A stretch of DNA of 64,000 nucleotides from Arthrobacter echini (GTDB taxonomy: Bacteria > Actinomycetota > Actinomycetes > Actinomycetales > Micrococcaceae), in assembly GCF_004803505.1 (NCBI RefSeq), contig NZ_SSWH01000009.1, forward strand, positions 1 to 64,000, in the 5' to 3' direction. The notes beneath the pieces were generated by a model that saw nothing but the letters and a program-made list of their open reading frames with translations, made no database searches and was not told the origin of the DNA. Numbering within the stretch: position 1 is the first letter of the stretch; every line of letters begins with the position of its first letter. The position numbers were made by a program, and so were the translations under genes. Positions 46,658-56,600 of this stretch are shown piece by piece.

Positions 46658-48286
46658 ATGAACGGCCAGTACACCCTGAACGGCATCACTCTGACCGCCC
46701 TGCCGGTGCCACGGCAGGCTGAGATCCTGACCCGCGAGGCACTCGACTTCGTCAGGGCACTCCACAAGGCCACCCACAAGCGCCGCGAGGAACTCCTCCA
46801 CAACCGGTGCCGCCAGCGCAAGGCCGTCGCCGCAGGGATCGATCCTCAGTTCCTGCCCGAGACGCGCCACGTGCGCGACGACGCCTCCTGGCGGGTGGCC
46901 CCGACGGCGCCCGGCCTCGAGGACCGCCGGGTCGAGATCACCGGCCCCGTGGACCGCAAGATGACCATCAACGCATTGAACTCGGGGGCGAAGGTCTGGC
47001 TCGCGGACATGGAGGACTCCTCGACGCCGTCGTGGTCCAACGTGATCAACGGGCAGCTGAACCTGAAGGACGCCCTCGCGGGCCGGATCGACTTCACCTC
47101 CCCGGAGGGCAAGGAGTACCGGGTCCGGGGCGATGCCGCCGAGCTGCCCACCATCGTGGTCCGCCCCCGAGGCTGGCACCTGTCGGAGAAACACGTCCTC
47201 ATCCAGGACGTGGCCGTGGCCGGTGGCCTGCTCGACTTCGCGCTGTACTTCTTCCACAACGCGCGCACGCTCATCGAGCAGGGACGTGGCCCCTACTTCT
47301 ACCTGCCGAAGATCGAGAACCACCTCGAGGCACGGCTGTGGAACGACATCTTCGTCCAGGCGCAGCAGCTGCTCGGTATCCCGCAGGGCACCATCCGCGC
47401 CACCGTTCTCATCGAGACCATCACGGCGGCCTTCGAGATGGAGGAGATCCTCTACGAACTGCGCGATCACGCCGCGGGGCTGAACGCCGGCCGCTGGGAC
47501 TACATCTTCTCCGTGATCAAGAACTTCCGTACCAGGGGTCCGCGGTTCATCCTGCCGGACCGCAACGCGGTCACCATGACCGCGCCGTTCATGCGCTCCT
47601 ACACCGAGCAGCTCGTGCGTGCGTGCCATCGACGCGGCGCCCATGCGATCGGCGGCATGGCAGCGTTCATCCCCAACCGGCACGACGAACAGGCCAATGC
47701 GCTCGCGCTCGAGAAGGTCCGCGCGGACAAGTCCCGCGAGGCCGACGACGGCTTCGACGGCTCGTGGGTGGCCCACCCCGATCTCGTCCCCGTGGCCATG
47801 GAGGTGTTCGACGCAAAGTTGGGCGACCGGCCCAATCAGCTCGACCGCCGGCGCGACGACGTCGAGCCGGACGCTCGGGGGCTCCTCGACGTCGCCGCGA
47901 CCCCGGGCACCATCACGGAACGGGGCGTGCGGGAGAATCTGGAGATCGGCGTCCGGTACATCGAGTCATGGCTGCGCGGGCAGGGTGCCGCGGCGATCAA
48001 CAATCTCATGGAGGACGCCGCCACCGCGGAGATCTCGCGGTCGCAGATCTGGCAGTGGATCAACGCGAGCGCCATCACGGACGACGGCGAGATCATCACC
48101 CGGGAGTGGGTCACCGAGCTGCTCGACGAGGAGTTCGCGGCCCTGACGCGGTTCGACGGGGACCAGTTCGACACGGCCCGGGAGATCTTCGAGGAGGTTG
48201 CCCTCAGCGAGACGTTCCCTGCGTTCCTGACCGTGACCGCCTACTCGAAGTACCTGCGGGACCGGAGGGAGCTGGCTCCGGTATAG
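46658..48286 (+). CDS. aceB: Malate synthase A
   Basis: The protein has 542 residues and condenses glyoxylate with acetyl-CoA to malate. LRDHAAGLNAGRWDYIFS is the malate synthase signature, and VWLADMEDSSTPSW and RPRGWHL line the active site. Length fits the A-type rather than the longer glcB G-type. AAGGAG lies nine bases before the ATG. It follows aceA across a large stem-loop and completes the shunt. Confidence 0.93.
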   Translation: MNGQYTLNGITLTALPVPRQAEILTREALDFVRALHKATHKRREELLHNRCRQRKAVAAGIDPQFLPETRHVRDDASWRVAPTAPGLEDRRVEITGPVDRKMTINALNSGAKVWLADMEDSSTPSWSNVINGQLNLKDALAGRIDFTSPEGKEYRVRGDAAELPTIVVRPRGWHLSEKHVLIQDVAVAGGLLDFALYFFHNARTLIEQGRGPYFYLPKIENHLEARLWNDIFVQAQQLLGIPQGTIRATVLIETITAAFEMEEILYELRDHAAGLNAGRWDYIFSVIKNFRTRGPRFILPDRNAVTMTAPFMRSYTEQLVRACHRRGAHAIGGMAAFIPNRHDEQANALALEKVRADKSREADDGFDGSWVAHPDLVPVAMEVFDAKLGDRPNQLDRRRDDVEPDARGLLDVAATPGTITERGVRENLEIGVRYIESWLRGQGAAAINNLMEDAATAEISRSQIWQWINASAITDDGEIITREWVTELLDEEFAALTRFDGDQFDTAREIFEEVALSETFPAFLTVTAYSKYLRDRRELAPV

Positions 48287-48298
48287 GCGTCCCGCGCC

Positions 48299-48333
48299 GG
48301 GAGGGGAAGGCGCCGTCGGCGTCGTCCCCTCCC
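48299..48333. terminator. Hairpin after aceB
   Basis: GGGAGGGGA and TCCCCTCCC form a nine-base stem between the convergent aceB and LytR_C genes. It may terminate both. There is no T-run. Confidence 0.55.
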
Positions 48334-48345
48334 GCGTTGGAGCCC

Positions 48346-49056
48346 TTATGGCGCCGTGGGCGTGGGTGCCGACGTCGTCGTCGCTCCGGGCGTCGGTGCC
48401 TGGGTCTCCTCGCCGCCGCAGAACAGCCCTGCAGGCGTGGCGTCGACCGCGTCCGGTTCCACGAGGCCCTCGTATGCCGACCCGAGGATGACGTCCACCG
48501 TACGATCCTCGCGCTCGTCCGGCACGAAGATCGCCTCCGGAATGACGCGCTGCACGGTGAACGCATTGGCGCGGCCGCCCTCGCCTGCGACGATGAGCGC
48601 CGTCATGCCCCTTGGCCCCACATCCTGGTTGCCGATCTCGCGCACAGCGAAGGCGCGCTCACGCAATTGCTCCGCAGCTGTGCCGGCAAGACCGCCGATG
48701 GTGGTGCTGTTGAAGACGTCGACGGTGATCGAGCTCGCATCCTGCAGTTCGAAGGGCCCGGCAGGGCAGGTCGACGTCGGGGACGGCCTTGGAGAGGGCT
48801 CGAGTGCGTCGAAGCTGATGTCTCCACGGGCAAGGCCCACGGCCACGTAGACGGCTGTCGCCAGCAGGCCTGCCAGAACCACGAGGACCACGCCGTGGCG
48901 GATCCGGCGCCTGGAGGTACGCCGTCGGTCCGCGGCGTCGTCCGTCTCGAACGTGCTGCTGAGATCGGTCTCCGTGACGATGGTCTGGCCATGCCACTCC
49001 CTGGGGTCGCGTCTGGCCCGGGCCCGCTGCTTGCGCCGGGATTCAGGCCTACTCAT
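48346..49056 (-). CDS. LytR_C-domain membrane protein
   Basis: The protein has 236 residues. It has a basic N-terminus (RRKQRARARRDPREW), one membrane segment at about 54-74 (GVVLVVLAGLLATAVYVAVG), and an outside LytR C-terminal domain (ITVDVFNSTTIGGLAGTAAE). The C-terminus is Pro/Thr-rich. Such proteins are linked to cell-wall polymer attachment, though the domain's role is not defined. This type is common in actinobacteria as a single gene. Confidence 0.8.
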   Translation of the reverse strand: MSRPESRRKQRARARRDPREWHGQTIVTETDLSSTFETDDAADRRRTSRRRIRHGVVLVVLAGLLATAVYVAVGLARGDISFDALEPSPRPSPTSTCPAGPFELQDASSITVDVFNSTTIGGLAGTAAEQLRERAFAVREIGNQDVGPRGMTALIVAGEGGRANAFTVQRVIPEAIFVPDEREDRTVDVILGSAYEGLVEPDAVDATPAGLFCGGEETQAPTPGATTTSAPTPTAP

Positions 49057-49170
49057 CGGGCACGATGCCGATTCTGGTTCTGGAGATCACTGCCCCAGCC
49101 TAGATAATGGGCGGCATCAATGGAACGCAGGCTCGTCGTCCTTTCGTGGCCGCGTGCCACCGGCGTACGC

Positions 49171-50091
49171 TCACTCCTCAGGCAGAGCGGGAAGCTCGTC
49201 GTCGAGTCCTGGATAGGAGGGCTGGGCGCCGGGTTGCTGGACGGCGTAGGAGCCCACCTGCACGGCGAAGCGTACGGCGTCCTCGAGGGCGGCTCCCGCA
49301 GCAAGGCGTGCCGCGAGCGCTCCGACGAATGCATCGCCGGCACCCGTCGTGTCCACGACGTCGACGCGCGGGGCGGGCACCATGGCGATGGGACCGCCGT
49401 CGGACACCAGCGCTCCAGCGCCACCGAGCGTCATGACCACCGACGCCAGTCCGCACTTCCGCAGTGCCTCCACCACACCATGGTGGTCGGTGGCTTCCGG
49501 GCCTCCGAGCTGGGCCAGGACCAGCGCTCCCTCGTGTTCGTTGACCACCAGCGGATCGGCCCGGAGGAGCGCATCACGATCGAGGAGAATGACCGGCGCC
49601 AGATTCAGGATCACCCGCCCCGAGGCCAGGCGCATGGCGGCGGTGGTGGTGCCCGCGGGCAGCTCACCCTGCACCACGACGACGGCCGCACCCGCGATGG
49701 TCTCGGTGGTCGCGTCCACCTGCGCCGGAGTGACCTCGGCGTTCGCTCCGGGAAGCACCACGATGGTGTTCTCACCGTCATCGGAGACCTCTACGACGGC
49801 GATACCCGTCGATCCGGGCACCGTCCGGACTGACCGCAGGTCGACGCCGGCGCTTCTCAGCGTCGAGAGCGCCGTATCGGCGTAGTCGTCCGATCCCACG
49901 GCGCCGACCATGGTGACATCGCCACCCAGCAGCGCTGCGCCCACTGCCTGATTGGCGCCCTTGCCGCCGGGCAGCACGGTCAATGATCGCCCGGAGACGG
50001 TCTCGCCGGGCTGCGGGTGCCGCTCGAGCGTGACCACCAGATCCGCATTGATGGAGCCGACGACGACGATGCCGGTCAGTCCTGTACTCAT
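49171..50091 (-). CDS. rbsK: Ribokinase
   Basis: The protein has 306 residues of the PfkB family. It phosphorylates ribose with ATP. VVVGSINADLVV and GGKGANQAVGAALLG are the substrate signatures, and VDTTGAGDAFVGALAA holds the catalytic Asp. No rbs transporter or regulator lies next to it, so the exact sugar is inferred from family similarity. Confidence 0.9.
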   Translation of the reverse strand: MSTGLTGIVVVGSINADLVVTLERHPQPGETVSGRSLTVLPGGKGANQAVGAALLGGDVTMVGAVGSDDYADTALSTLRSAGVDLRSVRTVPGSTGIAVVEVSDDGENTIVVLPGANAEVTPAQVDATTETIAGAAVVVVQGELPAGTTTAAMRLASGRVILNLAPVILLDRDALLRADPLVVNEHEGALVLAQLGGPEATDHHGVVEALRKCGLASVVMTLGGAGALVSDGGPIAMVPAPRVDVVDTTGAGDAFVGALAARLAAGAALEDAVRFAVQVGSYAVQQPGAQPSYPGLDDELPALPEE

Positions 50092-50276
50092 GGCGCGAGT
50101 CTCTCATGACGACTTGTCACCGATAGAAACCTCGGGACGATCTCGAAGAGGCTGGACGAAGAATCGAGCAGATCTCTGCGCAGCTCCGGGTCACCGAGCG
50201 CCGTTCACAACTGGAGGTGCCAGGCTCCAGGCGCCCAAAATGGGAGCTTCCCGCCGGACGGGAACATACTGGGACC

Positions 50277-51230
50277 ATGCCTACGGACGCCCCGCTCGAT
50301 CTCCTGCCCGATGCCCTTGCCCTGCCTGCTGACGGGGACCACCCCGTTCAGGGACTCCTCCTCGACGTCGACGGCCCCATCGCCAGTCCCGTGACGCGCA
50401 CGGTGCCGCCCGGCATCATCTCGGACCTCCTCACTCTGGCCTCCGCGGGCTGGCCCATCGTCTTCAACACGGGCCGCTCCGACCACTTCATCCGGACGCA
50501 GGTCATGGAGCCGATGCTCGCCGTCGGCATCCCCGCAGGGGTCACCTTCCACGCGATCTGCGAGAAGGGCGGTACCTGGTTCTCCTTCACCGCCGACGGC
50601 GCCGGGGAAGTCTTCGTCGACCGCGAGCTGGCGCTGCCCACCAGTTTCGCCGACGACATCCGCGACCTCGTGGAGGAGAAGTACGCGCACCTCATGTTCT
50701 TCGACGAGACGAAACTGTCCATGGTCTCCGTGGAGCAGTCGCTGGACGCAACGAATGCCGACTACCTCGAGGGCCAGCTGCGCTTCGACCTCGACGTGTT
50801 CGACGTCATGCACAGCCACGACATGGGCGCCCGGCGACTGGACCGCGAAGATCCCGACAGTACGGGGGAGATCGGGTACCGCATAGATCCGACCATCATC
50901 TCCACAGACATCGAATCGGTGCGCGTGGGCAAGGACCTCGGGGCGGAGCGTGCCCTCGAGCTGGTGACACCGCTGATGGAGCTTCCCCGCACCTGGCGGA
51001 CCGTGGGTGACTCCCGCACCGACTACGCCATGGCCGACTACCTGCACGAACAGGGGCTCGACGTCGCGCACGTGGACGTCCGCCCTGCCGACGGCGTCCC
51101 CGACAAACCGTACGAGGTACTCACCGAGGGTCCGCTCGTCCACGAGGAGGCAGGCGCGGCATTCCTCGCCCGGTGCGTCGCAGCGCTCTCGTGGAGTGCC
51201 GAGGCGAGCGGGGACATCACGCTGCGCTGA
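50277..51230 (+). CDS. HAD-superfamily hydrolase
   Basis: The protein has 317 residues of the Cof/trehalose-phosphatase-like HAD type. LLLDVDGPIASP is motif I (two Asp), FNTGRSDHF is motif II, and VGDSRTDYAMADYL is the C-terminal metal-binding motif. It is predicted to remove phosphate from a small molecule. The substrate is unknown. The ATG at 50277 was preferred over upstream in-frame starts because the conserved sequence begins after it. Confidence 0.85.
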   Translation: MPTDAPLDLLPDALALPADGDHPVQGLLLDVDGPIASPVTRTVPPGIISDLLTLASAGWPIVFNTGRSDHFIRTQVMEPMLAVGIPAGVTFHAICEKGGTWFSFTADGAGEVFVDRELALPTSFADDIRDLVEEKYAHLMFFDETKLSMVSVEQSLDATNADYLEGQLRFDLDVFDVMHSHDMGARRLDREDPDSTGEIGYRIDPTIISTDIESVRVGKDLGAERALELVTPLMELPRTWRTVGDSRTDYAMADYLHEQGLDVAHVDVRPADGVPDKPYEVLTEGPLVHEEAGAAFLARCVAALSWSAEASGDITLR

Positions 51231-51399
51231 ACGAGTGACGCGAGCGACACCGGGAACACATCCGGTCCAGCAGCGGTCCGACGCCGGAGCAAAGCGGTGG
51301 GCAGGCACGTTGGACAACAGGGAAGGCCCCGACGGCCGGCGCCACCCGTTTCGGCAGCGCATCGACCGGCCGCACGGCCGAGGACAGGACGGTCAACGG

Positions 51400-52308
51400 A
51401 TGGGAATCATCGACAGGTGGAAGCTCCAGCTCCGCACCACCTTCACCGGCGGCGATCCGGACATTCCACAGTGGCAGTTCGAGTTCGGGGAAGGCGACGA
51501 CCTCGGCTACTTCCCTCTCGGCTCGGCAGTATGGACCGTGCACAGCTCGATGACCCCGACGGTCGCGGGCATCCGTGCGCTCCTGCTCCAGGCCCTGCAT
51601 CCGGGCGCCATGGCCGGCGTCCATGAGCACTCGAGCTTCCGGGAGGAACCGCTCGGCCGGCTCGCCAACACCATCCGGTGGATCTTCACGGTGACGTACG
51701 GGTCGAAGGTGGCGGCGCAGCAGGGCTCGGCCTTCGTGCAGCGCCTGCACACCAGGGTCAACGGCAGCTACACGGACAGCCGTGGTGTGGGGAGACCCTA
51801 CTCGGCAGCGGATCCCGAGCTCGTCAGGTGGGTGCATCTGGCCTTCACCGACGCCTTCGTGGCAGCTCATAAGGCCTATGGCGGGCCGATACCCGGCGGA
51901 GTGGATGCGTACGTGGCCGAGTGGGCGGCGGCCGGGGAGCTCATGGGGCTCGACGACCCGCCCCGGTCGGAGGCCGGGTTGAGGGAGCAGCTGGCAACGT
52001 TCGACGGCGAGCTGACGAACAGCGCTCAGGTACAGGAGACGCTGGCGTACATCCGCCACCCGCCCCTCCCACGCTCGCAGCGCCTCGGATACCGGATCCT
52101 GTTCGCGGGCGCCGTTGCGACCCTCGAGCCGAGGCACCGCGAGATGCTCGGGCTCACAGTTCCCTCCCTCGGGCCGTTCCCCTTGCCGATCCGTACGGCT
52201 GTGCGACTGGTCCTCGGGGTGATCCGGTCGGGTCTGGGTCCGGAGAGCCCGTCGGAGGCGGCTGCGAAGAAGCGGATCAGCCGGCTCCGTGGCGCCACGA
52301 CGGCGTGA
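51400..52308 (+). CDS. MpaB-like (DUF2236) oxygenase family protein
   Basis: The protein has 302 residues. WQFEFGEGDDLGYF and SAVWTVHSSMTPTVAG begin the DUF2236 domain, with ALLLQALHPGAMAGVHEHS and GVGRPYSAADPELVRWVH further on. The latter two provide the conserved His residues for heme. Relatives include latex-clearing Lcp rubber oxygenases and MpaB. In-frame sequence upstream to about 51310 could lengthen the N-terminus. Confidence 0.8.
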   Translation: MGIIDRWKLQLRTTFTGGDPDIPQWQFEFGEGDDLGYFPLGSAVWTVHSSMTPTVAGIRALLLQALHPGAMAGVHEHSSFREEPLGRLANTIRWIFTVTYGSKVAAQQGSAFVQRLHTRVNGSYTDSRGVGRPYSAADPELVRWVHLAFTDAFVAAHKAYGGPIPGGVDAYVAEWAAAGELMGLDDPPRSEAGLREQLATFDGELTNSAQVQETLAYIRHPPLPRSQRLGYRILFAGAVATLEPRHREMLGLTVPSLGPFPLPIRTAVRLVLGVIRSGLGPESPSEAAAKKRISRLRGATTA

Positions 52309-52311
52309 AAC

Positions 52312-52347
52312 AGGAAGGACCCCGGCCGCATGGCCGGGGTCCTTCCT
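52312..52347 (+). terminator. Strong intrinsic terminator
   Basis: AGGAAGGACCCCGGCC at 52312-52327 and GGCCGGGGTCCTTCCT at 52332-52347 form a perfect 16-bp stem with a GCAT loop, starting just after the MpaB-like stop. It also lies downstream of the minus-strand tRNA-Ser gene, so it may terminate both. Confidence 0.85.
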
Positions 52348-52359
52348 CTGGTGCTACGG

Positions 52360-52444
52360 CGGAGGATGGGGGATTTGAACCCCCGAGGGCGTGAACCCAA
52401 CACGCGTTCCAGGCGTGCGCCATAGGCCGCTAGGCGAATCCTCC
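52360..52444 (-). tRNA. tRNA-Ser (anticodon GGA)
   Basis: On the minus strand the acceptor GGAGGAT pairs with ATCCTCC, followed by G73. The anticodon stem CACGC/GCGTG closes a CTGGAAC loop, giving anticodon GGA (reads UCC/UCU). The long variable arm and GGTTCAAAT T-loop fit class II tRNA-Ser. CCA is not encoded. Confidence 0.93.
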
Positions 52445-52517
52445 TCGTTCGGAGCAGCTCCCAGAATACCCGTACAACCGGATCCTGCCGAATCACCGCC
52501 CCGGTACTCCCGGTCGA

Positions 52518-52548
52518 TTCGAGGGCCGCGCGGGCGACTGTGTAGACT
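52518..52548 (+). promoter_or_regulatory. Putative promoter of the SRP RNA
   Basis: TAGACT at 52543-52548 is a good -10 box placed 8 bases before the expected RNA start near 52556. A TTCGAG at 52518-52523 could serve as a weak -35 with 19-base spacing. Confidence 0.4.
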
Positions 52549-52555
52549 ATTTCCC

Positions 52556-52642
52556 GGCCCCTCATGTGGTGTCACCCTGTGAACTCCCCCAGGACCGGAA
52601 GGTAGCAAGGGTAAGCGGGCTCTGGCAGGTGCATGAGGGGTC
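52556..52642 (+). ncRNA. ffs: Signal recognition particle RNA, small bacterial type
   Basis: CCCCTCATG and CATGAGGGG close a long hairpin. The conserved tip is visible as GAACTCCCCCAGGACCGGAAGG, here read in two parts, with AGCAAGGGTAAGC opposite. GGAAGG replaces the usual GGAA tetraloop neighbourhood, which still fits. It binds Ffh for co-translational protein targeting. Confidence 0.9.
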
Positions 52643-52685
52643 TTCGCTTTAACCCTTTCAACGGCTGGCAACAGGAGGTCGAACG

Positions 52686-53639
52686 GTGACAGAGATGGGC
52701 GCCGGCCGGTTCGCGCCGAGCCCCTCCGGCCCGCTCCACGTCGGCAATCTGCGCACCGCCGTCCTCGCCTGGCTCTTCGCCCGATCGACCGATCGACGCT
52801 TCCTCATCCGGGTCGAGGACCTCGACCGCGTGCGCGCCGGAGCCGAGGCGATCCAGCTGACCGAGCTCGCTGCGCTGGGACTGACCTCCGACTCCCCGGT
52901 CATCCGCCAGAGCGAGCAGGCCGACCGCTACGACCGTGCCCTGGAGCAGATGCAGAGTCAGGACCTGGTGTACGAGTGCTTCTGCACCCGCCGCGACATT
53001 GCCGAGGCCGCAGCTGCCCCCCACGCGGACCCCGGTCTCTACCCCGGCACGTGCCGCAATCTGAGCGACGGCGAGAGAGCACGACGGCGGGCAGAGCGGC
53101 CACCCGCCCTCCGCCTGCGCGCCGCCGTCGAGACCTGGGCCGTGGACGACGTACTGGCAGGGCGCTTCCGGGCGCCGGTCGACGACGTCGTGCTGCGACG
53201 CAACGACGGCGTGATCTCCTACAATCTCGCCGTCGTCGTGGACGATGCCGCCCAGGGCATCGATCAGGTGGTGCGGGGTGATGACCTGCTCGCATCAGCT
53301 CCTCGCCAGGCGTACCTGGCGTCGCTGCTCGGACTTCCGATCCCCACCTATGCCCATGTGCCCCTCGCGCTCGCTCCGCAGGGACGGCGTCTGGCGAAGC
53401 GTGACGGCGCTGTGACGCTGGAGGACCTCGCCGATCTGGGCCACCCGCCGTCGACCGTGCTGGCGGTGATCCTGCGCTCCCTCGGTCTTCCCGGCAGCTC
53501 CCTGGCCGCGGCGCTCGAGGCCTTCGAACCGACTCTGGTGCCGCGCGATCCCTGGATCGTGGACCCGGAGAAGCTATTGTCCACCATCCTGGACGCAGCA
53601 CCCCAACAATCAGCCTCAACCGATAAGGTTCATCCGTGA
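52686..53639 (+). CDS. gluQRS: Glutamyl-queuosine tRNA(Asp) synthetase
   Basis: The protein has 317 residues, a truncated GluRS-like enzyme lacking the anticodon-binding domain. It activates glutamate and attaches it to queuosine 34 of tRNA-Asp. RFAPSPSGPLHVGNLRTA has the HIGH-type motif and LAKRDGAVTL the KMSKS-type motif. CFCTRRD contributes to a zinc site with later cysteines. The start is GTG at 52686. The stop overlaps the dnaX start (GTGA). With tgt at 41271-42536 it supports queuosine use in this organism. Confidence 0.9.
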   Translation: MTEMGAGRFAPSPSGPLHVGNLRTAVLAWLFARSTDRRFLIRVEDLDRVRAGAEAIQLTELAALGLTSDSPVIRQSEQADRYDRALEQMQSQDLVYECFCTRRDIAEAAAAPHADPGLYPGTCRNLSDGERARRRAERPPALRLRAAVETWAVDDVLAGRFRAPVDDVVLRRNDGVISYNLAVVVDDAAQGIDQVVRGDDLLASAPRQAYLASLLGLPIPTYAHVPLALAPQGRRLAKRDGAVTLEDLADLGHPPSTVLAVILRSLGLPGSSLAAALEAFEPTLVPRDPWIVDPEKLLSTILDAAPQQSASTDKVHP

Positions 53640-56600
53640 GTACAGCCCTCTACCGTCGTTATCGTCCCGAGACCTTCGCGGACGTCATCGGTCAGGAGCA
53701 CGTCACCGATCCCCTGATGGCTGCCATCGACAAGGATCGCATCAACCACGCCTACCTGTTCTCCGGGCCGCGCGGGTGCGGCAAGACGACGTCGGCCCGT
53801 ATCCTCGCCCGCTGCCTGAACTGCGCCCAGGGCCCGACGTCGACCCCGTGCGGTGTCTGCGACAGCTGCGTGGGGCTCGCCCGCGACGGCTCCGGCACGC
53901 TCGACGTCATCGAGATCGACGCCGCCAGCCACGGCGGCGTCGACGACGCGCGTGATCTCCGCGAGCGCGCCACCTTCGCCCCGGTGCGCGACCGCTTCAA
54001 GATCTTCATCATCGACGAGGCCCACATGGTCACGTCCGCAGGCTTCAACGCGCTGCTGAAGATCGTGGAGGAGCCGCCGGAGCACATCCTCTTCATCTTC
54101 GCGACCACCGAGCCCGACAAGGTGATCGGGACCATCCGCTCGCGCACGCACCACTACCCGTTCCGCCTGGTGCCCCCCGAACCGCTCATGGCCTACCTCG
54201 ATCTGCTCTGCCGGCAGGAGAACGTGCCGGTGGCGCCCGGGGTGCTCTCGCTCGTCGTCCGGGCCGGAGGCGGTTCGGTCCGCGACTCGCTCTCCGTGCT
54301 CGATCAGCTCATGGCCGGCGCCGGCGAGAACGGGCTCGACTACGAGCTCGCCGTCTCCCTCCTCGGGTACACGCACGCGGCACTCCTGGACGACGTCGTC
54401 GACTCCATGGCCGCCGGTGACGCCGGGACGGTCTTCAACGCCGTCGATCGCGTCATCCAGACCGGACATGATCCGCGCCGGTTCGTGGAGGATCTGCTCG
54501 AGCGCTTCCGCGACCTGATCGTCATCAACGCCGTGCCCGAGGGCGCCGCGTCGATCCTCCGCGGGGTCCCCGACGACCAGCTGAACCGCATGCGCACCCA
54601 GGCCAACCAGCTCGGCGCCGGTGAACTCTCGCGCGCCGCCGACGTCACGAACACCGCCCTGACCGAGATGACCGGTGCCACCTCGCCGCGGCTGCACCTC
54701 GAACTGCTGTGCGCCCGGCTGCTCCTGCCGGCGTCTGATGCCTCGGTGCGGGGAACCCTGGCCCGCGTGGACCGGATCGAGCGCCGGCTCGAGTACGCCG
54801 GTGGGGCTCCGGCCGTCGATTCCGTCGCCGACGGCGTCGTCGACCCGGGAGCCGAGCCGGCCTCCGCGCCGGAGGGGACCGTGCGGCCTGCGGAACGGTC
54901 CCGGCTCGACGGCGTGCCCCGGAACGCCGAGGAGGCCGCCGCCCAGTGGTCCCTGCCCACATCCACCCCGGACCCGCATGCTCCCGCCGTGCCCTCTGCT
55001 GCACGGACCGGCTCACCCACGCCGGCCGACGCATCGGCAGACTGGGGTGCGAGCTGGGGAGTCTCCACCGATGCCGGATTCTCCGGACAGGCGTCCTCGG
55101 GCGCGGACCGTCCCGCGGCGCCCGCCGACGGCGATACGGCCGCTGGTGCGGCAGGACGCTCCGATGCGGACCGTCCTGCTGGGGCGTCGACGGCAGGTGA
55201 CCCTTCCGGCAGCGACCGGGCCACCGAAGTCGGCAATGCGCACACCCCGTCCGAGGTGACTGACGCTTCCAGCGATCCCGTGGCACCCCCGTCGGACGGC
55301 TCTTCCGGCTCGGACCACCCCGGCCCGACATCCGGACCCTCCGGCGCAGACCGGACCGATGTCCCTGAATCCGCACACGCTGTGCCCCGCGGCTCGGATC
55401 GATCGTCCGGCGACGCCGAAGCGCCCGCCGCCCGAGAGCACCGGGCCGCCCAGCAGGATACCCCCGTCTCGGATCATGTTCCCGCGCCGTCCGAGTCCGA
55501 CAGGTCGGCCCCACGCTCGGGCAATCCGGTAGCCCGGTCCTCCGCGCCCGGGGAACGACGTCCCTCCCCCCAGGGAGCAGCACCTCCGCAGACCACGCCG
55601 AGCCCGGAATCACAGCAGCAGGCCGCACCGGCTCCGGGGACGCCGCCCAGACAGGGGCATGCCTCGAGCGAGAACATCGAGATGATCCGCCGCGCCTGGC
55701 CGGAGATCATGGACGAGGTTGCGGGGATCAAGCGTGCCACCTGGCTGATCGTGAATGTCTCGGCGGCGCCACGCTCCTTCGACGGCAACCGCCTGGTTCT
55801 CGCCTTTGCGAACCAGGGCAACGCCATCGGGTTCCAGCGCGGACCGCACATGGACAACGTGAGACAGGCCATCCACAAGGTTCTGGGCCTCACCTGTTCG
55901 ATCGAGGTAGTGCACGATCCCGGCGGAGCAGGTGGGGCAGACCCAAAAGCACCAGCCGGCCCGCCGGCCTCAACCAGTAACCAGCGCCCTGCAGCGACGC
56001 CGTCAGCACGGCGCCCGAGCACAGCCTCCGTGCCCGATGCCGGGCAGCAGCGGCAGCCGGTCCGCCAGGACGACGCCGGCGCTGCCGAGGGTGCGCAGCG
56101 TCAACAACCACTCCGTCCGGACGTTTCCTCGACGGACGAATCGGCGCAGCGCCGGCAGCCCTCCCCTCCGGGTCCTGCCCCGACGACCGGACCTTCCCAC
56201 CGCCGGCAGCCCTCCCCTCCTGAACCGGTCGGGCGCGCGAATCAGTCTGCTGACCCGCGCCCCAGGTCTTCCGAGGGCAGCGGGTCTTCCGAGGGCAGCA
56301 GCTCGGAGGAGCTCAGAACCCCGTCCTCACAGAGCTCGGATGATGGCCCCCGCGGCGTTGGCGATGCAGGAGCGCGCAAAGCGACAGGATCAGTCGAGCA
56401 ACCGGTCAGTGCATGGGATCCGACCACGGCCGATGACTCATGGGCGCTCGTCGAGCCCCCCGAGGAGGCCTTCGATCCCGGGGCCGAATGGGGTTCCGTA
56501 CCGGATGATCCGTTCGAGGGCCGCCCCGGCGCGCCCGGTGGCGAGCGGCGGACCGGGCGTGAAGCGCCAGCCTTGGCACCCGGTGATCAACCGGTGTCCG

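Noticed and set aside
43535-48329. 15-bp sequence GTCGGCGTCGTCCCC at 43535-43549 and 48315-48329, flanking the glyoxylate genes
   Set aside because: It is short and GC-rich, and the second copy lies in the aceB terminator. Chance is likely.
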